DNA of 64,000 bases from an uncultured Pelagimonas sp. (GCA_947497905.1 CANMIH010000006.1:184307-248306), one strand, 5' to 3'; positions 1 to 8,375 are shown, counted from the first letter of the stretch. Numbers and translations are program-made. Notes: a model not told the origin generated them from the letters alone.

Positions 1-2
1 AG

Positions 3-464
3 CCGCTTAGTTATGTCGCGGCGGCGCTTATTTTCCTGTTTGGCCTGCATTTTCTGGGCATTTTCAAAATCGGGTTTCTGTACCGAGAGGCGCGGATAGA
101 AAGCAAATCTGACCCTAAAACCCTGTTTGGGGCCTACGCCATGGGGCTGGCTTTCGGGTTTGGCTGGACCGCCTGTGTTGGGCCGATTCTCACCACGATC
201 CTGATGATTGCCTCGGGCATGGGCGAGCTGTGGCATGGGGCGACACTTTTGGGGGCGTTTGGCATTGGCATGACCGCGCCATTTGTTGTCGCAGCCCTGT
301 TCGCGCAGCCCTTTCTGGCTTGGATGCAGCGCAACCGGCGTCACTTGGGGAAGGTCGAAAAAGCGCTTGGGGTGATGATGATTGTCTTCGCGATTCTGAT
401 TGCCACGGATACCGTTGGCTGGATTGCAGAGGTGATGCTGCGTGTGTTCCCCAACTGGGTCTAA
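3..464 (+). CDS. soxV: SoxV/CcdA-family thiol-disulfide transmembrane carrier, 3' part only
   Basis: The frame is open from the window edge, so the 5' end of the gene is missing; about 153 residues are visible. They are strongly hydrophobic with several membrane segments and contain GWTACVGPI, the conserved Cys-Pro region of CcdA/DsbD-type carriers, followed by a GIGMTAPF segment. CcdA-family proteins move reducing equivalents from cytoplasmic thioredoxin across the membrane. In sox clusters SoxV passes them to SoxW so that the SoxY carrier cysteine stays reduced. The stop lies 13 bases before soxW and a GGGAGG ribosome site sits between the two genes, so they are probably co-transcribed. The SoxV name comes from context; the CcdA fold comes from sequence. 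Confidence 0.85.
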   Translation, partial: PLSYVAAALIFLFGLHFLGIFKIGFLYREARIESKSDPKTLFGAYAMGLAFGFGWTACVGPILTTILMIASGMGELWHGATLLGAFGIGMTAPFVVAALFAQPFLAWMQRNRRHLGKVEKALGVMMIVFAILIATDTVGWIAEVMLRVFPNWV

Positions 465-477
465 AGGGAGGTATGAC

Positions 478-1053
478 ATGAAACATTGGATTTTGGGTGC
501 CGCCATGGCGCTTATGGCGCTGCCAGCTGTGGCCGAGATAGGCGATGATGGGCTGCACAAACAGCCGTGGATGCGTGAGACCTTCAAAGATCTGGCGGAA
601 GATCTTGACGAGGCCAATGCCGAAGGCAAGCGTCTGGTCCTCTTCTTCGAGCAACGCGGCTGTATCTATTGCCGCAAAATGCATGAAGAGGTGTTCTCGG
701 ATCCCGGCATTTCCGACTACATCGGTGAGAACTTTTTTGTCGTCCAGATGAACATCTATGGCGATGTTGAGGTGGTGGATTTTGATGGAGAATCGCTCCC
801 CGAAAAACAGATGGCGCGCAAATGGCGGGTGATGTTCACACCCAACATTGTTTTCCTTCCTGAGGAGGTCCCTGAGGGCCAGACGGCTGTTGAGGCCGCG
901 GTAGCGGTGATGCCGGGTGCTTTTGGAAAAGGGACCACTTTGGACATGTTTACATGGGTTGCGGAAAGTCGATATCTCCTTGATAACGGTGAGGATTTTC
1001 AAAGATACCATGCCCGCATGATCCAAGAACGCAACAACGGTAGTTTTGACTAA
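478..1053 (+). CDS. soxW: SoxW, periplasmic thioredoxin-like protein
   Basis: A 191-residue protein with an N-terminal signal peptide (charged start, then a hydrophobic run ending near AVAE). The thioredoxin-type redox motif CIYC is set in RGCIYCRKMHEEV, typical of the Thioredoxin_7/SoxW family. SoxW receives electrons from SoxV and is thought to keep the sulfur-carrier thiol of SoxYZ reduced. ATG 478 was chosen over ATG 474 because only 478 is in frame, and it follows GGGAGG. The 115 bases after the stop separate it from soxX and hold an inverted repeat described separately. Confidence 0.88.
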   Translation: MKHWILGAAMALMALPAVAEIGDDGLHKQPWMRETFKDLAEDLDEANAEGKRLVLFFEQRGCIYCRKMHEEVFSDPGISDYIGENFFVVQMNIYGDVEVVDFDGESLPEKQMARKWRVMFTPNIVFLPEEVPEGQTAVEAAVAVMPGAFGKGTTLDMFTWVAESRYLLDNGEDFQRYHARMIQERNNGSFD

Positions 1054-1062
1054 AACCAACAG

Positions 1063-1082
1063 AAATTCATTTCTGTGAATTT
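1063..1082. promoter_or_regulatory. Candidate SoxR/SqrR-type operator between soxW and soxX
   Basis: A perfect inverted repeat with arms AAATTC (1063-1068) and GAATTT (1077-1082), separated by 8 bases. Its core is ATTC-N8-GAAT. ArsR-family sulfur repressors (SoxR of sox clusters; SqrR/BigR) are known to bind AT-rich inverted repeats, and the soxW-soxX gap is a known SoxR-bound region in Paracoccus. That SqrR recognises ATTC-N8-GAAT is recalled from the literature. A possible -10 hexamer TATACA lies at 1116-1121, downstream of the repeat. No ArsR gene lies in this window; it may sit beyond the left edge. Confidence 0.6.
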
Positions 1083-1168
1083 GTTGTTGCGTCTTCTGTG
1101 TTGGGTAGCCTACGGTATACATCAGCGAACGGGGCCCTTCGGGGTTCAAGAAGCCAATGGGAGGAAAT

Positions 1169-1648
1169 ATGAGGCTTTTTGTAATCACAGCGACAGCGGC
1201 GCTGGCGGCAGGCGTGGCATTTGCTGCCGACACCGTGGCGCCCGGCGATGTAGAATATGGCGAATATGGTGAAGTGACGGCCTCGTTGTCGGGCGCAGCC
1301 GGAAACGCCGAAAGTGGCGCCATCATCATGGCGACCAAATCCAAAGGGAATTGCATTTCGTGTCACGCGGTCACCGCGCTGAACGATTCGCCGTTCCATG
1401 GCGAAGTTGGCCCGTCACTGGATGGTGTCGGTGAATATCGCACAGCAGACGAGCTGCGCGGGATTGTTGCCAACGCCAAGATGACATTTGAAGGGTCGGT
1501 GATGCCTGCGTTTTATAAATCCACCGGATTTATTCGCCCGGGCAATGGCTACACCGGCAAAGCCGCAGAGGGCGATTTGCCTCCGGTCCTGACGGCTCAG
1601 GAAATTGAAGATGTGGTCGCGTTCTTGATGACCCTCAAGGACAGCTGA
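1169..1648 (+). CDS. soxX: SoxX, monoheme cytochrome c of the SoxXA complex
   Basis: A 159-residue periplasmic protein with a cleavable signal peptide ending around AFAAD. One heme-binding motif, CISCH, is seen at residues 62-66. SoxX pairs with SoxA to join thiosulfate oxidatively to the SoxY cysteine and takes up the electrons released. ATG 1169 was preferred to ATG 1157 because GGGAGG lies just upstream of 1169 and the signal peptide then starts directly with Met-Arg-Leu. It is the first gene after the candidate operator, with soxY 22 bases downstream. Confidence 0.93.
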   Translation: MRLFVITATAALAAGVAFAADTVAPGDVEYGEYGEVTASLSGAAGNAESGAIIMATKSKGNCISCHAVTALNDSPFHGEVGPSLDGVGEYRTADELRGIVANAKMTFEGSVMPAFYKSTGFIRPGNGYTGKAAEGDLPPVLTAQEIEDVVAFLMTLKDS

Positions 1649-1670
1649 CTTTAACCCAAGGAGACTGACG

Positions 1671-2087
1671 ATGGAGTTTACCCGTCGCGAAACGCTGGCT
1701 CTTGGAGCCGGTGCAGCGCTGATGACTGTCCTGCCGTTCCGTGCGAATGCGGCTGTGGATGATCTGATCAACGAATTTACTGGTGGCGCCGCTGTTGCGG
1801 ACGGGGGCCTTGAGCTGACCGCGCCTGAAATCGCGGAAAACGGCAACACCGTTCCGATCGCGGTTTCTGCTGAGGGCGCCACGGCGATCATGGTTCTGGC
1901 GGCCGGTAACCCGACCCCACCTGTCGCGACCTTCAAGTTCGGCAAGCTTGCGGCGGCTCAGGAAGCCTCGACCCGTATTCGCCTTGCTGGCACTCAGGAC
2001 GTGGTTGCGATTGCTCAGCTTGCCGATGGCAGCTTTGCCCGCGCGTCGAAGACCGTAAAGGTCACCATTGGCGGCTGCGGCGGCTAA
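1671..2087 (+). CDS. soxY: SoxY, sulfur-compound carrier subunit
   Basis: A 138-residue protein with a twin-arginine signal (FTRRETLALGAG) and the diagnostic C-terminal swinging arm GGCGG at residues 134-138. The arm cysteine holds the sulfur substrate covalently while it visits SoxXA, SoxB and SoxCD. Normal length for the family. SoxY is folded and exported with SoxZ by Tat; SoxZ, 19 bases downstream, lacks a signal of its own, as expected for piggy-back export. Confidence 0.96.
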   Translation: MEFTRRETLALGAGAALMTVLPFRANAAVDDLINEFTGGAAVADGGLELTAPEIAENGNTVPIAVSAEGATAIMVLAAGNPTPPVATFKFGKLAAAQEASTRIRLAGTQDVVAIAQLADGSFARASKTVKVTIGGCGG

Positions 2088-2106
2088 GTTAGAGGAGATT
2101 TGAACA

Positions 2107-2436
2107 ATGGCATCCGGTGTTAAACCCCGCGTCAAAGTCCCGAAAAAAGCCGCTGTTGGTGAAGCAATCACCATCAAAACCCTGATTTCGCACAAGATGG
2201 AATCGGGTCAGCGCAAAGACAAATCGGGCAACATCATTCCGCGTTCGATCATCAACCGTTTCACCTGTGACTTTAACGGTGAAAACGTGATCGACGTGAC
2301 CTTGGAACCCGCGATTTCGACCAACCCGTATCTCGAATTCCAAGCAACTGTACCCTCCGAGGGTGAGTTCAAGTTCACTTGGTATGACGATGACGGTTCC
2401 GTCTACGACGCTGCCAAGAAGATCGCCATCGGCTAA
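2107..2436 (+). CDS. soxZ: SoxZ, partner subunit of the SoxYZ carrier
   Basis: A 109-residue protein without a signal peptide, normal length for SoxZ. The family features are visible: a Lys-rich start (PRVKVPKKA), the segment ISHKMESGQRKD, and IPRSIINRFTC. SoxZ forms the heterodimer with SoxY that carries the sulfur atoms through the cycle in the periplasm. A ribosome site (GAGGAG) lies in the 19-base gap after soxY. The following 58 bases before soxA contain a GC-rich hairpin (TGCCCC ... GGGGCA), possibly a stabilising or partly terminating structure. Confidence 0.95.
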   Translation: MASGVKPRVKVPKKAAVGEAITIKTLISHKMESGQRKDKSGNIIPRSIINRFTCDFNGENVIDVTLEPAISTNPYLEFQATVPSEGEFKFTWYDDDGSVYDAAKKIAIG

Positions 2437-2494
2437 CCGACGGCTTGACCCTGCCCCGGCGCGAGGGGCAGGGCGCCAATAGGGAGGGAACAGA

Positions 2495-3352
2495 ATGAAT
2501 TTTAAGGCACTGACGGCGATTGCCTCGGCACTGACATTGAGCGCATCATTTGTGGCCGCGGGCGGCGCAGATGACGACACTTTGGTGGTGAATGACGAGA
2601 TCTCGATCGTCACAAAAGCTGCGGCTCCAGCTCATATGGCTGATGCCGTAGATGAAGTTATTTCGGGCTGGCACTTCCGCACAGACGAAACACAGTCGCT
2701 TCAGGCGGATGACTTTGACAACCCAGGCATGCTTTTTGTTGAGCAGGGACTGGATGTCTGGAACACCGCAGACGGCTCTGAGGGCAAATCCTGTGCAGAT
2801 TGTCATGGTGACCCTGAGGAATCCATGGTGGGTGTTCGTACAGTGTACCCCAAATGGAACGAGGCCGCCGGCGAAGTTCGCACTCTGCAGATGCAGATGA
2901 ATGACTGCCGCGAAAACCGCATGGGGGCTGAGGCGTGGAAATACGACAAAGCCGATGCGATCAATGTCGAAGCTATGATTGCTTCGGTGTCGCGCGGTCT
3001 GCCGATGAATGTGGCCATTGATGGTCCGGCGGCGGCAACCTGGGAACAGGGCAAAGAGCTGTATTACACCCGGACCGGTCAGCTTGAACTGTCCTGTGCC
3101 AACTGCCACGAGCAGAACTTTGGCAACTACATCCGGGCGGACCATCTCAGCCAGGGTCAGATCAACGGGTTCCCGACCTATCGTCTGAAAAACGCCAAGT
3201 TGAATGGTGTGCACTCGCGCTTTAAAGGCTGCGTACGTGACACCCGCGCCGAAACCTACAAACCGGGTTCGGCCGAGTTTGTGGCGCTTGAGCTTTATGT
3301 CGCCTCACGCGGCAACGGTCTGTCGGTCGAAGGCCCGTCGGTTCGTAACTAA
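2495..3352 (+). CDS. soxA: SoxA, diheme cytochrome c of the SoxXA complex
   Basis: A 285-residue protein with a Sec signal peptide. It has two heme motifs, CADCH at residues 100-104 and CANCH at 201-205, so it is the diheme type known from Paracoccus. The active-site cysteine, C246 in FKGCVRDTR, is present; in known SoxA proteins it becomes a persulfide ligand of the catalytic heme. SoxA with SoxX attaches thiosulfate to SoxY. A GGGAGG ribosome site precedes the start. A clear intrinsic terminator follows the stop codon, so soxXYZA may be separately terminated. Confidence 0.95.
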   Translation: MNFKALTAIASALTLSASFVAAGGADDDTLVVNDEISIVTKAAAPAHMADAVDEVISGWHFRTDETQSLQADDFDNPGMLFVEQGLDVWNTADGSEGKSCADCHGDPEESMVGVRTVYPKWNEAAGEVRTLQMQMNDCRENRMGAEAWKYDKADAINVEAMIASVSRGLPMNVAIDGPAAATWEQGKELYYTRTGQLELSCANCHEQNFGNYIRADHLSQGQINGFPTYRLKNAKLNGVHSRFKGCVRDTRAETYKPGSAEFVALELYVASRGNGLSVEGPSVRN

Positions 3353-3358
3353 AATTTC

Positions 3359-3395
3359 TGCCCCGTGCCCGATTTGTCGTGGCGCGGGGCATTTT
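3359..3395 (+). terminator. Intrinsic terminator between soxA and soxB
   Basis: Arms of 11 bases at 3359-3369 and 3381-3391 pair with one G-U wobble, loop of 11 bases, followed by TTTT. It starts 7 bases after the soxA stop, so at least part of the transcription would stop here. Confidence 0.75.
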
Positions 3396-3410
3396 CCATG
3401 AAAACGAATT

Positions 3411-3428
3411 CACACATGCGCATGTGTG
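3411..3428. promoter_or_regulatory. Perfect 18-bp palindrome just upstream of soxB
   Basis: The sequence CACACATGCGCATGTGTG is its own reverse complement. It lies after the soxA terminator and 27 bases before the preferred soxB start, where an operator or a leader hairpin (7-bp stem, GCGC loop) could act. No known binding protein is assigned. The alternative GTG start of soxB at 3426 would fall inside it. Confidence 0.5.
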
Positions 3429-3455
3429 TCGCGAGAGAGAAAGAAAGATCCTCCT

Positions 3456-5156
3456 ATGATCTCAAGACGCGATTTTCTTCAGGTGTCCATGGCTGCTACG
3501 GCGCTCTATGGGTCGTCGGGTTTTGGCAACTGGGCCCGCCTGGCGGCGCAGCAGAGCCTGACACAGGACCAGCTGTTGCAGTTCGACACCTTTGGCAATG
3601 TCTCCCTGATCCATGTGACAGACATCCATGCGCAGTTGATGCCGATCTATTTCCGTGAGCCTTCGGTCAATATCGGTGTGGGCGGCAACAAAGGCGCAGT
3701 GCCGCATGTCACCGGCGCGGATTTCCGCAAGCTCTATGGTGTGAACGACGGGTCGCCCTCGCATTACGCGCTCAGCTCGGGTGATTTTGAGGCGCTGGCG
3801 CGGGGCTATGGCAAAGTGGGCGGATTGGACCGTGTTGCCACCGTGGTGAACTCGATCCGTGCTGATCGCCCGGATGCAATCCTGCTGGACGGCGGGGACA
3901 CCTGGCACGGCTCTTACACCTGTCACCACACCGAAGGTCAGGACATGGTCAATGTCATGAACGGCCTGAAGCCGGATGCGATGACCTTCCACTGGGAATT
4001 CACCTTGGGTTCGGAACGGGTGCAGGAGATTGTTGAAGGCCTGCCGTTCGCGGCGCTGGGGCAGAACATCTTTGATGCAGAATGGGATGAACCTGCGCTG
4101 GATCTGTTCCCGCCTTATAAGTTCTTTGAGCGCGGTGGCGTGAAGGTGGCCGTGATTGGTCAGGCCTTCCCCTATATGCCGATCGCAAACCCGCGCTGGA
4201 TGTTCCCGGAATACTCGTTTGGTATTCGCGACGAGAACATGCAGGCCATGGTCGACGAAGTGCGCTCAAAAGGCGCTGAATGCGTTGTGGTCCTGAGCCA
4301 CAATGGATTTGACGTCGACAAAAAGATGGCCGGCCGTGTGAAAGGCATTGATGTGATCCTGTCGGGTCACACCCATGATGCGTTGCCCGAGCCGGTTGTG
4401 GTCGAAGACACGATCATTGTGGCCTCGGGCTCAAATGGCAAGTTCGTCAGCCGCGTGGATCTCGACATTCGTGACGGCCGCATGATGGGCTACCGTCACA
4501 AGCTGATCCCGATCTTCTCGGATGTGATTACGCCTGATGCGGATATGACCGCCTTGATCAACGAACAACGCGCCCCGTATCTGGACCAGCTGACCGAGGT
4601 CATTGGCCACACTGACAGCACCCTGTACCGTCGTGGCAACTTCAACGGCTCGTGGGATGACCTGATCTGTGACGCGCTGATTTCCGAGCGCGAAGCCGAT
4701 ATCGCCATGTCGCCCGGTGTGCGCTGGGGACCGTCGCTGTTGCCCGGCGATGCTATCACCCGCGAAGACATCTGGAACGTAACCTCGATGTCCTATGGTG
4801 AGGCCTATCGTTCGGAAATGACCGGTGAGTTTATCAAGGTGATCCTTGAAGACGTGGCCGACAACATCTTTAACCCGGATCCGTATTACCAGCAGGGCGG
4901 CGATATGGTGCGTGTGGGTGGCCTTGGCTATCGCATCGACATCAACAAGCCGCAGGGCGAACGGGTCACGGATATGACTTTGCTGAAAACCGGCGAAGCC
5001 ATTGATCCGGCGAAAAACTATGTCGTTGCTGGCTGGGCCAGTGTGAACGAGGGCACCGAAGGGCCACAGATTTGGGACGTGGTGGAAAGCCATATCCGCA
5101 AACAGGGCACCGTAACGGTCGATCCGAACAACTCAGTACAGGTGGTGGGCGCATAA
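3456..5156 (+). CDS. soxB: SoxB, dimanganese sulfate thiol esterase
   Basis: A 566-residue protein of the 5'-nucleotidase/metallophosphatase superfamily. It starts with a twin-arginine signal (SRRDFLQVSMA). Metal-binding motifs are seen in order: VTDIHAQL, DGGDTWHGS, a TFHWEFT segment and SGHTHDALPEP. SoxB hydrolyses the terminal sulfonate from SoxY-bound substrate and releases sulfate. The ATG at 3456 is preferred because it puts the Tat motif at the very N-terminus; an in-frame GTG at 3426 would add ten residues and sits inside a palindrome. Length and motif order are typical. Confidence 0.96.
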   Translation: MISRRDFLQVSMAATALYGSSGFGNWARLAAQQSLTQDQLLQFDTFGNVSLIHVTDIHAQLMPIYFREPSVNIGVGGNKGAVPHVTGADFRKLYGVNDGSPSHYALSSGDFEALARGYGKVGGLDRVATVVNSIRADRPDAILLDGGDTWHGSYTCHHTEGQDMVNVMNGLKPDAMTFHWEFTLGSERVQEIVEGLPFAALGQNIFDAEWDEPALDLFPPYKFFERGGVKVAVIGQAFPYMPIANPRWMFPEYSFGIRDENMQAMVDEVRSKGAECVVVLSHNGFDVDKKMAGRVKGIDVILSGHTHDALPEPVVVEDTIIVASGSNGKFVSRVDLDIRDGRMMGYRHKLIPIFSDVITPDADMTALINEQRAPYLDQLTEVIGHTDSTLYRRGNFNGSWDDLICDALISEREADIAMSPGVRWGPSLLPGDAITREDIWNVTSMSYGEAYRSEMTGEFIKVILEDVADNIFNPDPYYQQGGDMVRVGGLGYRIDINKPQGERVTDMTLLKTGEAIDPAKNYVVAGWASVNEGTEGPQIWDVVESHIRKQGTVTVDPNNSVQVVGA

Positions 5157-5238
5157 GCGCCCCCACGCTTCACCCGCATTTATTTTTTACGCAATCCATT
5201 TACATAGATGAATGAGATGATCCGAAAGGAGGCACAAG

Positions 5239-6519
5239 ATGGCAGATGACAAGAGGCAGGGCGCCTCGCGCCGCCAGTTCCTGACCGGCGCCGCCGCGAT
5301 GGGCGCAGGCACCGTGGCCGCAGGTATGGCCAAAGCGGCCGGTCCCGACCCATTGATCACCGAGGTTCAAGAGTGGGCCAGCGGCCTGGGCGATGGCGTT
5401 GATGCCTCCCCCTATGGCCTGCCAATCAAATACGAAGACGACGTGGTGCGCCGCAATGTTGAGTGGCTGACCGCGGATACCATTTCATCGATCAACTTCA
5501 CCCCCATTCATGCGTTGGACGGCACCATCACACCACAGGGCTGCGCCTTTGAACGCCACCATTCGGGTGCGATCGAGCTGCGCAAAGAAGACTACCGTCT
5601 GATGATCAACGGTTTGGTCGATACACCTCTGGTGTTCTCCTATGCCGATCTTGAGCGCTTCCCACGTCAGCAGCATGTCTATTTCTGCGAATGTGCGGCC
5701 AACACCGGCATGGAATGGGCGGGTGCCCAGCTGAACGGCGCGCAGTTCACGCACGGTATGATCCACAATATGGAATACACCGGTGTCTCGCTGCGCACGC
5801 TTCTGGAAGAGGCCGGTCTGGCTGCGGCGGGCGATCTGAAAGACAAATGGGTTTATGTCGAGGGGGCGGATGCCTCGTCGAATGGTCGGTCGATCCCCAT
5901 GGAGAAGGCGCTGGATGATGTGCTGGTGGCCTTCAAGGCCAATGGCGAAGCGCTGCGCAAGGAACATGGCTATCCCGTGCGTCTGGTTGTACCCGGTTGG
6001 GAAGGCAACATGTGGGTCAAATGGCTGCGTCGTATCGAGGTCATGGATGGCCCGGTAGAAAGCCGCGAAGAGACCTCGAAATACACCGATACGCTGGAAG
6101 ATGGCACCAGCCGCAAGTGGACCTGGGTTATGGACGCCAAATCGGTTGTCACCTCACCCAGCCCGCAGTCACCCATCAAACATGGGCACGGCCCGCTGGT
6201 GATCACGGGTCTGGCTTGGACCGGGCATGGGCGCATTACGCGTGTGGATGTGTCGAAAGACGGTGGCAAGACCTGGGAAACCGCACGTCTGGCCAAAGAA
6301 GGCGAAGACAAAGCGTTGACCCGCTTCTATCTCGACACTGAGTGGAACGGTGAAGAGATGCTGCTGCAATCGCGCGCCATGGACGAAACTGGCTATGTCC
6401 AGCCCTCCAAAGCTCAGCTGCGTGAGGTGCGCGGGTTGAACTCGATCTATCACAACAACTGCATCCAGACCTGGCATGTCAAAGCCAATGGGGAGGCCGA
6501 GAATGTCGAAGTTTCTTAA
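5239..6519 (+). CDS. soxC: SoxC, molybdopterin sulfane dehydrogenase subunit
   Basis: A 426-residue protein of the sulfite oxidase family with a Tat signal (ASRRQFLTGAAAMGAG), as expected for a cofactor-loaded periplasmic enzyme. The molybdenum-ligand region reads CECAANTGMEW. A sulfite-oxidase dimerisation domain follows in the C-terminal third. With SoxD it oxidises the sulfane sulfur left on SoxY, removing six electrons, so the organism is predicted to oxidise thiosulfate completely to sulfate without sulfur globules. GGAGG lies 8 bases before the ATG. The 3' end overlaps soxD by 17 bases. Confidence 0.95.
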   Translation: MADDKRQGASRRQFLTGAAAMGAGTVAAGMAKAAGPDPLITEVQEWASGLGDGVDASPYGLPIKYEDDVVRRNVEWLTADTISSINFTPIHALDGTITPQGCAFERHHSGAIELRKEDYRLMINGLVDTPLVFSYADLERFPRQQHVYFCECAANTGMEWAGAQLNGAQFTHGMIHNMEYTGVSLRTLLEEAGLAAAGDLKDKWVYVEGADASSNGRSIPMEKALDDVLVAFKANGEALRKEHGYPVRLVVPGWEGNMWVKWLRRIEVMDGPVESREETSKYTDTLEDGTSRKWTWVMDAKSVVTSPSPQSPIKHGHGPLVITGLAWTGHGRITRVDVSKDGGKTWETARLAKEGEDKALTRFYLDTEWNGEEMLLQSRAMDETGYVQPSKAQLREVRGLNSIYHNNCIQTWHVKANGEAENVEVS

Positions 6520-7555
6520 TCTGACAGTGGCAGCAACGCTGCTGATGACGGCCGCACCGGCGATGGCGGAAAAAATGGGTCTGGGCCGTCCGGCTCTGCC
6601 CGAAGAAATCGCCGCCTGGGATATCGATGTACAGCCGGATGGCACCGGTCTTCCGGTAGGCTCGGGCAATGCGCTGGACGGGGAAGAGATCTTTGCCGAA
6701 GCTTGTGCAAGCTGCCACGGTGATTTTGCCGAAGGTGTTGATAACTGGCCGAAACTGGCTGGTGGTGATGACACACTTGCCGATGAGGATCCGCTGAAAA
6801 CCGTGGGCAGCTACTGGCCCTATCTCTCGACCACATGGGATTACGTCAACCGGTCGATGCCTTTCGGCAACGCGCAATCGCTGAGCAATGACGAGGTCTA
6901 TGCGATTGTTGCCTATATCCTCTATTCCAACGATCTGATCGACGAAGAGTTCGAGCTGTCGAACGAAACCTTCCTCGATGTCGAGATGCCCAACGCGGGC
7001 GGCTTTGTGATCGACGATCGCGCGGCCACCGAATACGCGATCTGGCGGGCAGAACCCTGCATGGAGAACTGCAAGGACAGCGTCGAGATCACCATGCGCG
7101 CCACGGTTCTGGATGTGACCCCAGACGAAGAGGCGGCCGAAGCCCCAGCGGCGCCTGCCGCTCAGGCTGAGGTGGTCAAAGTGGCCGCGGTGGTCGAACC
7201 CGAGCCTGCGCCAGAACCTGAACCCTCAGTGCCTGCCTTTGATGAAGCTCTGGCCGCCAAAGGTGAAAAGGTCTTCAAAAAGTGCAAGTCCTGTCACCAG
7301 ATCGGAGAAGGCGCCAAACATAAATCTGGCCCTATGCTGAACGCAATCTACAACGCGGGTGTGGGAGTGCAGGATGGCTTCCGCTATTCCAAGGTCATGG
7401 CAGGTCACGGCGGTGTCTGGGATGATGCCACATTGGCTGAATTCCTGGCCAAACCGCGCAAGGCCATGAAAGGCACCAAAATGTCGTTTGCTGGATTGAG
7501 GAAAGATGCCGAGATTGCGGCGGTGATCGAGTACCTCAAACGCTACAGCCAGTAA
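6503..7555 (+). CDS. soxD: SoxD, diheme cytochrome c subunit of sulfane dehydrogenase
   Basis: A 350-residue protein with a Sec signal ending near PAMAEK and two heme motifs, CASCH at residues 68-72 and CKSCH at 261-265. The cytochrome domains are separated by a Pro/Ala/Glu-rich linker. SoxD takes electrons from the SoxC molybdenum centre. ATG 6503 was chosen because GGGGAGG at 6490-6496 fits it and it opens directly into the signal peptide. Overlap with soxC suggests translational coupling, fitting a 1:1 complex. Confidence 0.94.
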   Translation: MSKFLNLTVAATLLMTAAPAMAEKMGLGRPALPEEIAAWDIDVQPDGTGLPVGSGNALDGEEIFAEACASCHGDFAEGVDNWPKLAGGDDTLADEDPLKTVGSYWPYLSTTWDYVNRSMPFGNAQSLSNDEVYAIVAYILYSNDLIDEEFELSNETFLDVEMPNAGGFVIDDRAATEYAIWRAEPCMENCKDSVEITMRATVLDVTPDEEAAEAPAAPAAQAEVVKVAAVVEPEPAPEPEPSVPAFDEALAAKGEKVFKKCKSCHQIGEGAKHKSGPMLNAIYNAGVGVQDGFRYSKVMAGHGGVWDDATLAEFLAKPRKAMKGTKMSFAGLRKDAEIAAVIEYLKRYSQ

Positions 7556-7559
7556 GCCG

Positions 7560-8273
7560 ATGAAACGGTTTGTGTGTGTGATGATCTGTGCGTTGGCCCC
7601 TCTGGGGGCCGCGCTGGCCGAGCAGGAAGCTCTGGCGATCGGTGATGCAGAGCACGGGGCAAAGGTGTTTCGCAAATGCACCGGCTGTCATCAGGTGGGG
7701 CCAGAAGCGCAGGACCGTGCCGGGCCTCAGCTGAACGGGATCTTTGGCCGTCGGGCCGGATCTGTTGAGGGCTTTGACTATTCCAAGGGGCTAGAACGTG
7801 CCTTTGCCGATGGCATGGTCTGGGATCTTGAACATCTTGATGCCTATCTGGAAAACCCGCGTGCCTTGGTGTCGGGAACCCGCATGTCTTTCCGGGGGCT
7901 GAAGAAAAAGGCCGACCGGGATGACGTGTTGGCCTACTTGCGGCAATTCACCGAGAACCCACAGGATATTCCTGAATCCGCACCCACCGCGTTGGCACGT
8001 GAGGTCGAACTGTCGCCCGAAATCCTCGCGATAGTCGGGGATCTGGCCTATGGGGAATATCTCGCTTCAGAATGTCTGACCTGCCACAGAAGCGACGGGG
8101 CAGATGCGGGGATCCCATCGATCACCCGGTGGCATCCAGAAGATTTCGTGATTGCGATGCATGCTTACAAACGCAAGCTGCGCCCACATCCGGTGATGCA
8201 GATGATGGCCGGACGATTGGCCGATGATGAAATAGCAGCTCTGGCCGCCTATTTTGCCGAGCTGAAAGAATAG
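7560..8273 (+). CDS. soxE: SoxE, periplasmic diheme cytochrome c
   Basis: A 237-residue protein with a signal peptide (cleavage near LAEQ) and two heme motifs, CTGCH at residues 40-44 and CLTCH at 172-176. The N-terminal half looks like a small class I cytochrome c, with GPQLNGIFGRRAG and MSFRG; the C-terminal half is a second cytochrome domain. It sits 4 bases after soxD, the place of soxE in Paracoccus-type clusters. Electron transfer from Sox enzymes or SoxF is likely but its exact partner is not shown here. The stop codon overlaps an AGGAGG that can serve the downstream frame at 8286. Confidence 0.88.
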   Translation: MKRFVCVMICALAPLGAALAEQEALAIGDAEHGAKVFRKCTGCHQVGPEAQDRAGPQLNGIFGRRAGSVEGFDYSKGLERAFADGMVWDLEHLDAYLENPRALVSGTRMSFRGLKKKADRDDVLAYLRQFTENPQDIPESAPTALAREVELSPEILAIVGDLAYGEYLASECLTCHRSDGADAGIPSITRWHPEDFVIAMHAYKRKLRPHPVMQMMAGRLADDEIAALAAYFAELKE

Positions 8274-8338
8274 GAGGGGCGGGGTATGCAGCACCGCAAT
8301 ATCCCGCCTGTCCAAGGGTCTTCGCTCCCGAAGGCACG

Positions 8339-8375
8339 ACCGCATCGCCCGGGCAACCGGCGGTGCGGTTTTTTT
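8339..8375 (+). terminator. Intrinsic terminator/attenuator in the soxE-soxF gap
   Basis: An 11-bp stem (8339-8349 with 8359-8369, one wobble), a 9-base loop, then a run of seven T. An upstream copy GCACCGC at 8291-8297 can pair with GCGGTGC at 8360-8366, which would disrupt the terminator, so attenuation is possible. An open frame with a strong ribosome site (AGGAGG 8272-8277, ATG 8286) runs through the hairpin in frame with soxF. Confidence 0.75.

Noticed and set aside
190..1356. A 388-residue open frame antisense to soxV, soxW and soxX.
   Set aside because: It crosses three well-supported genes and the operator, and reads as His/Arg/Ser-rich non-protein-like sequence.
3426..3455. GTG 3426 as the soxB start.
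   Set aside because: It lies inside the 18-bp palindrome, and ATG 3456 puts the Tat motif at the N-terminus as in the family.
8281..8375. The soxE-soxF leader as a 4.5S/SRP RNA or a known riboswitch.
   Set aside because: The conserved SRP apical sequence is absent and no known riboswitch core was recognised; only terminator and alternative pairing are supported.
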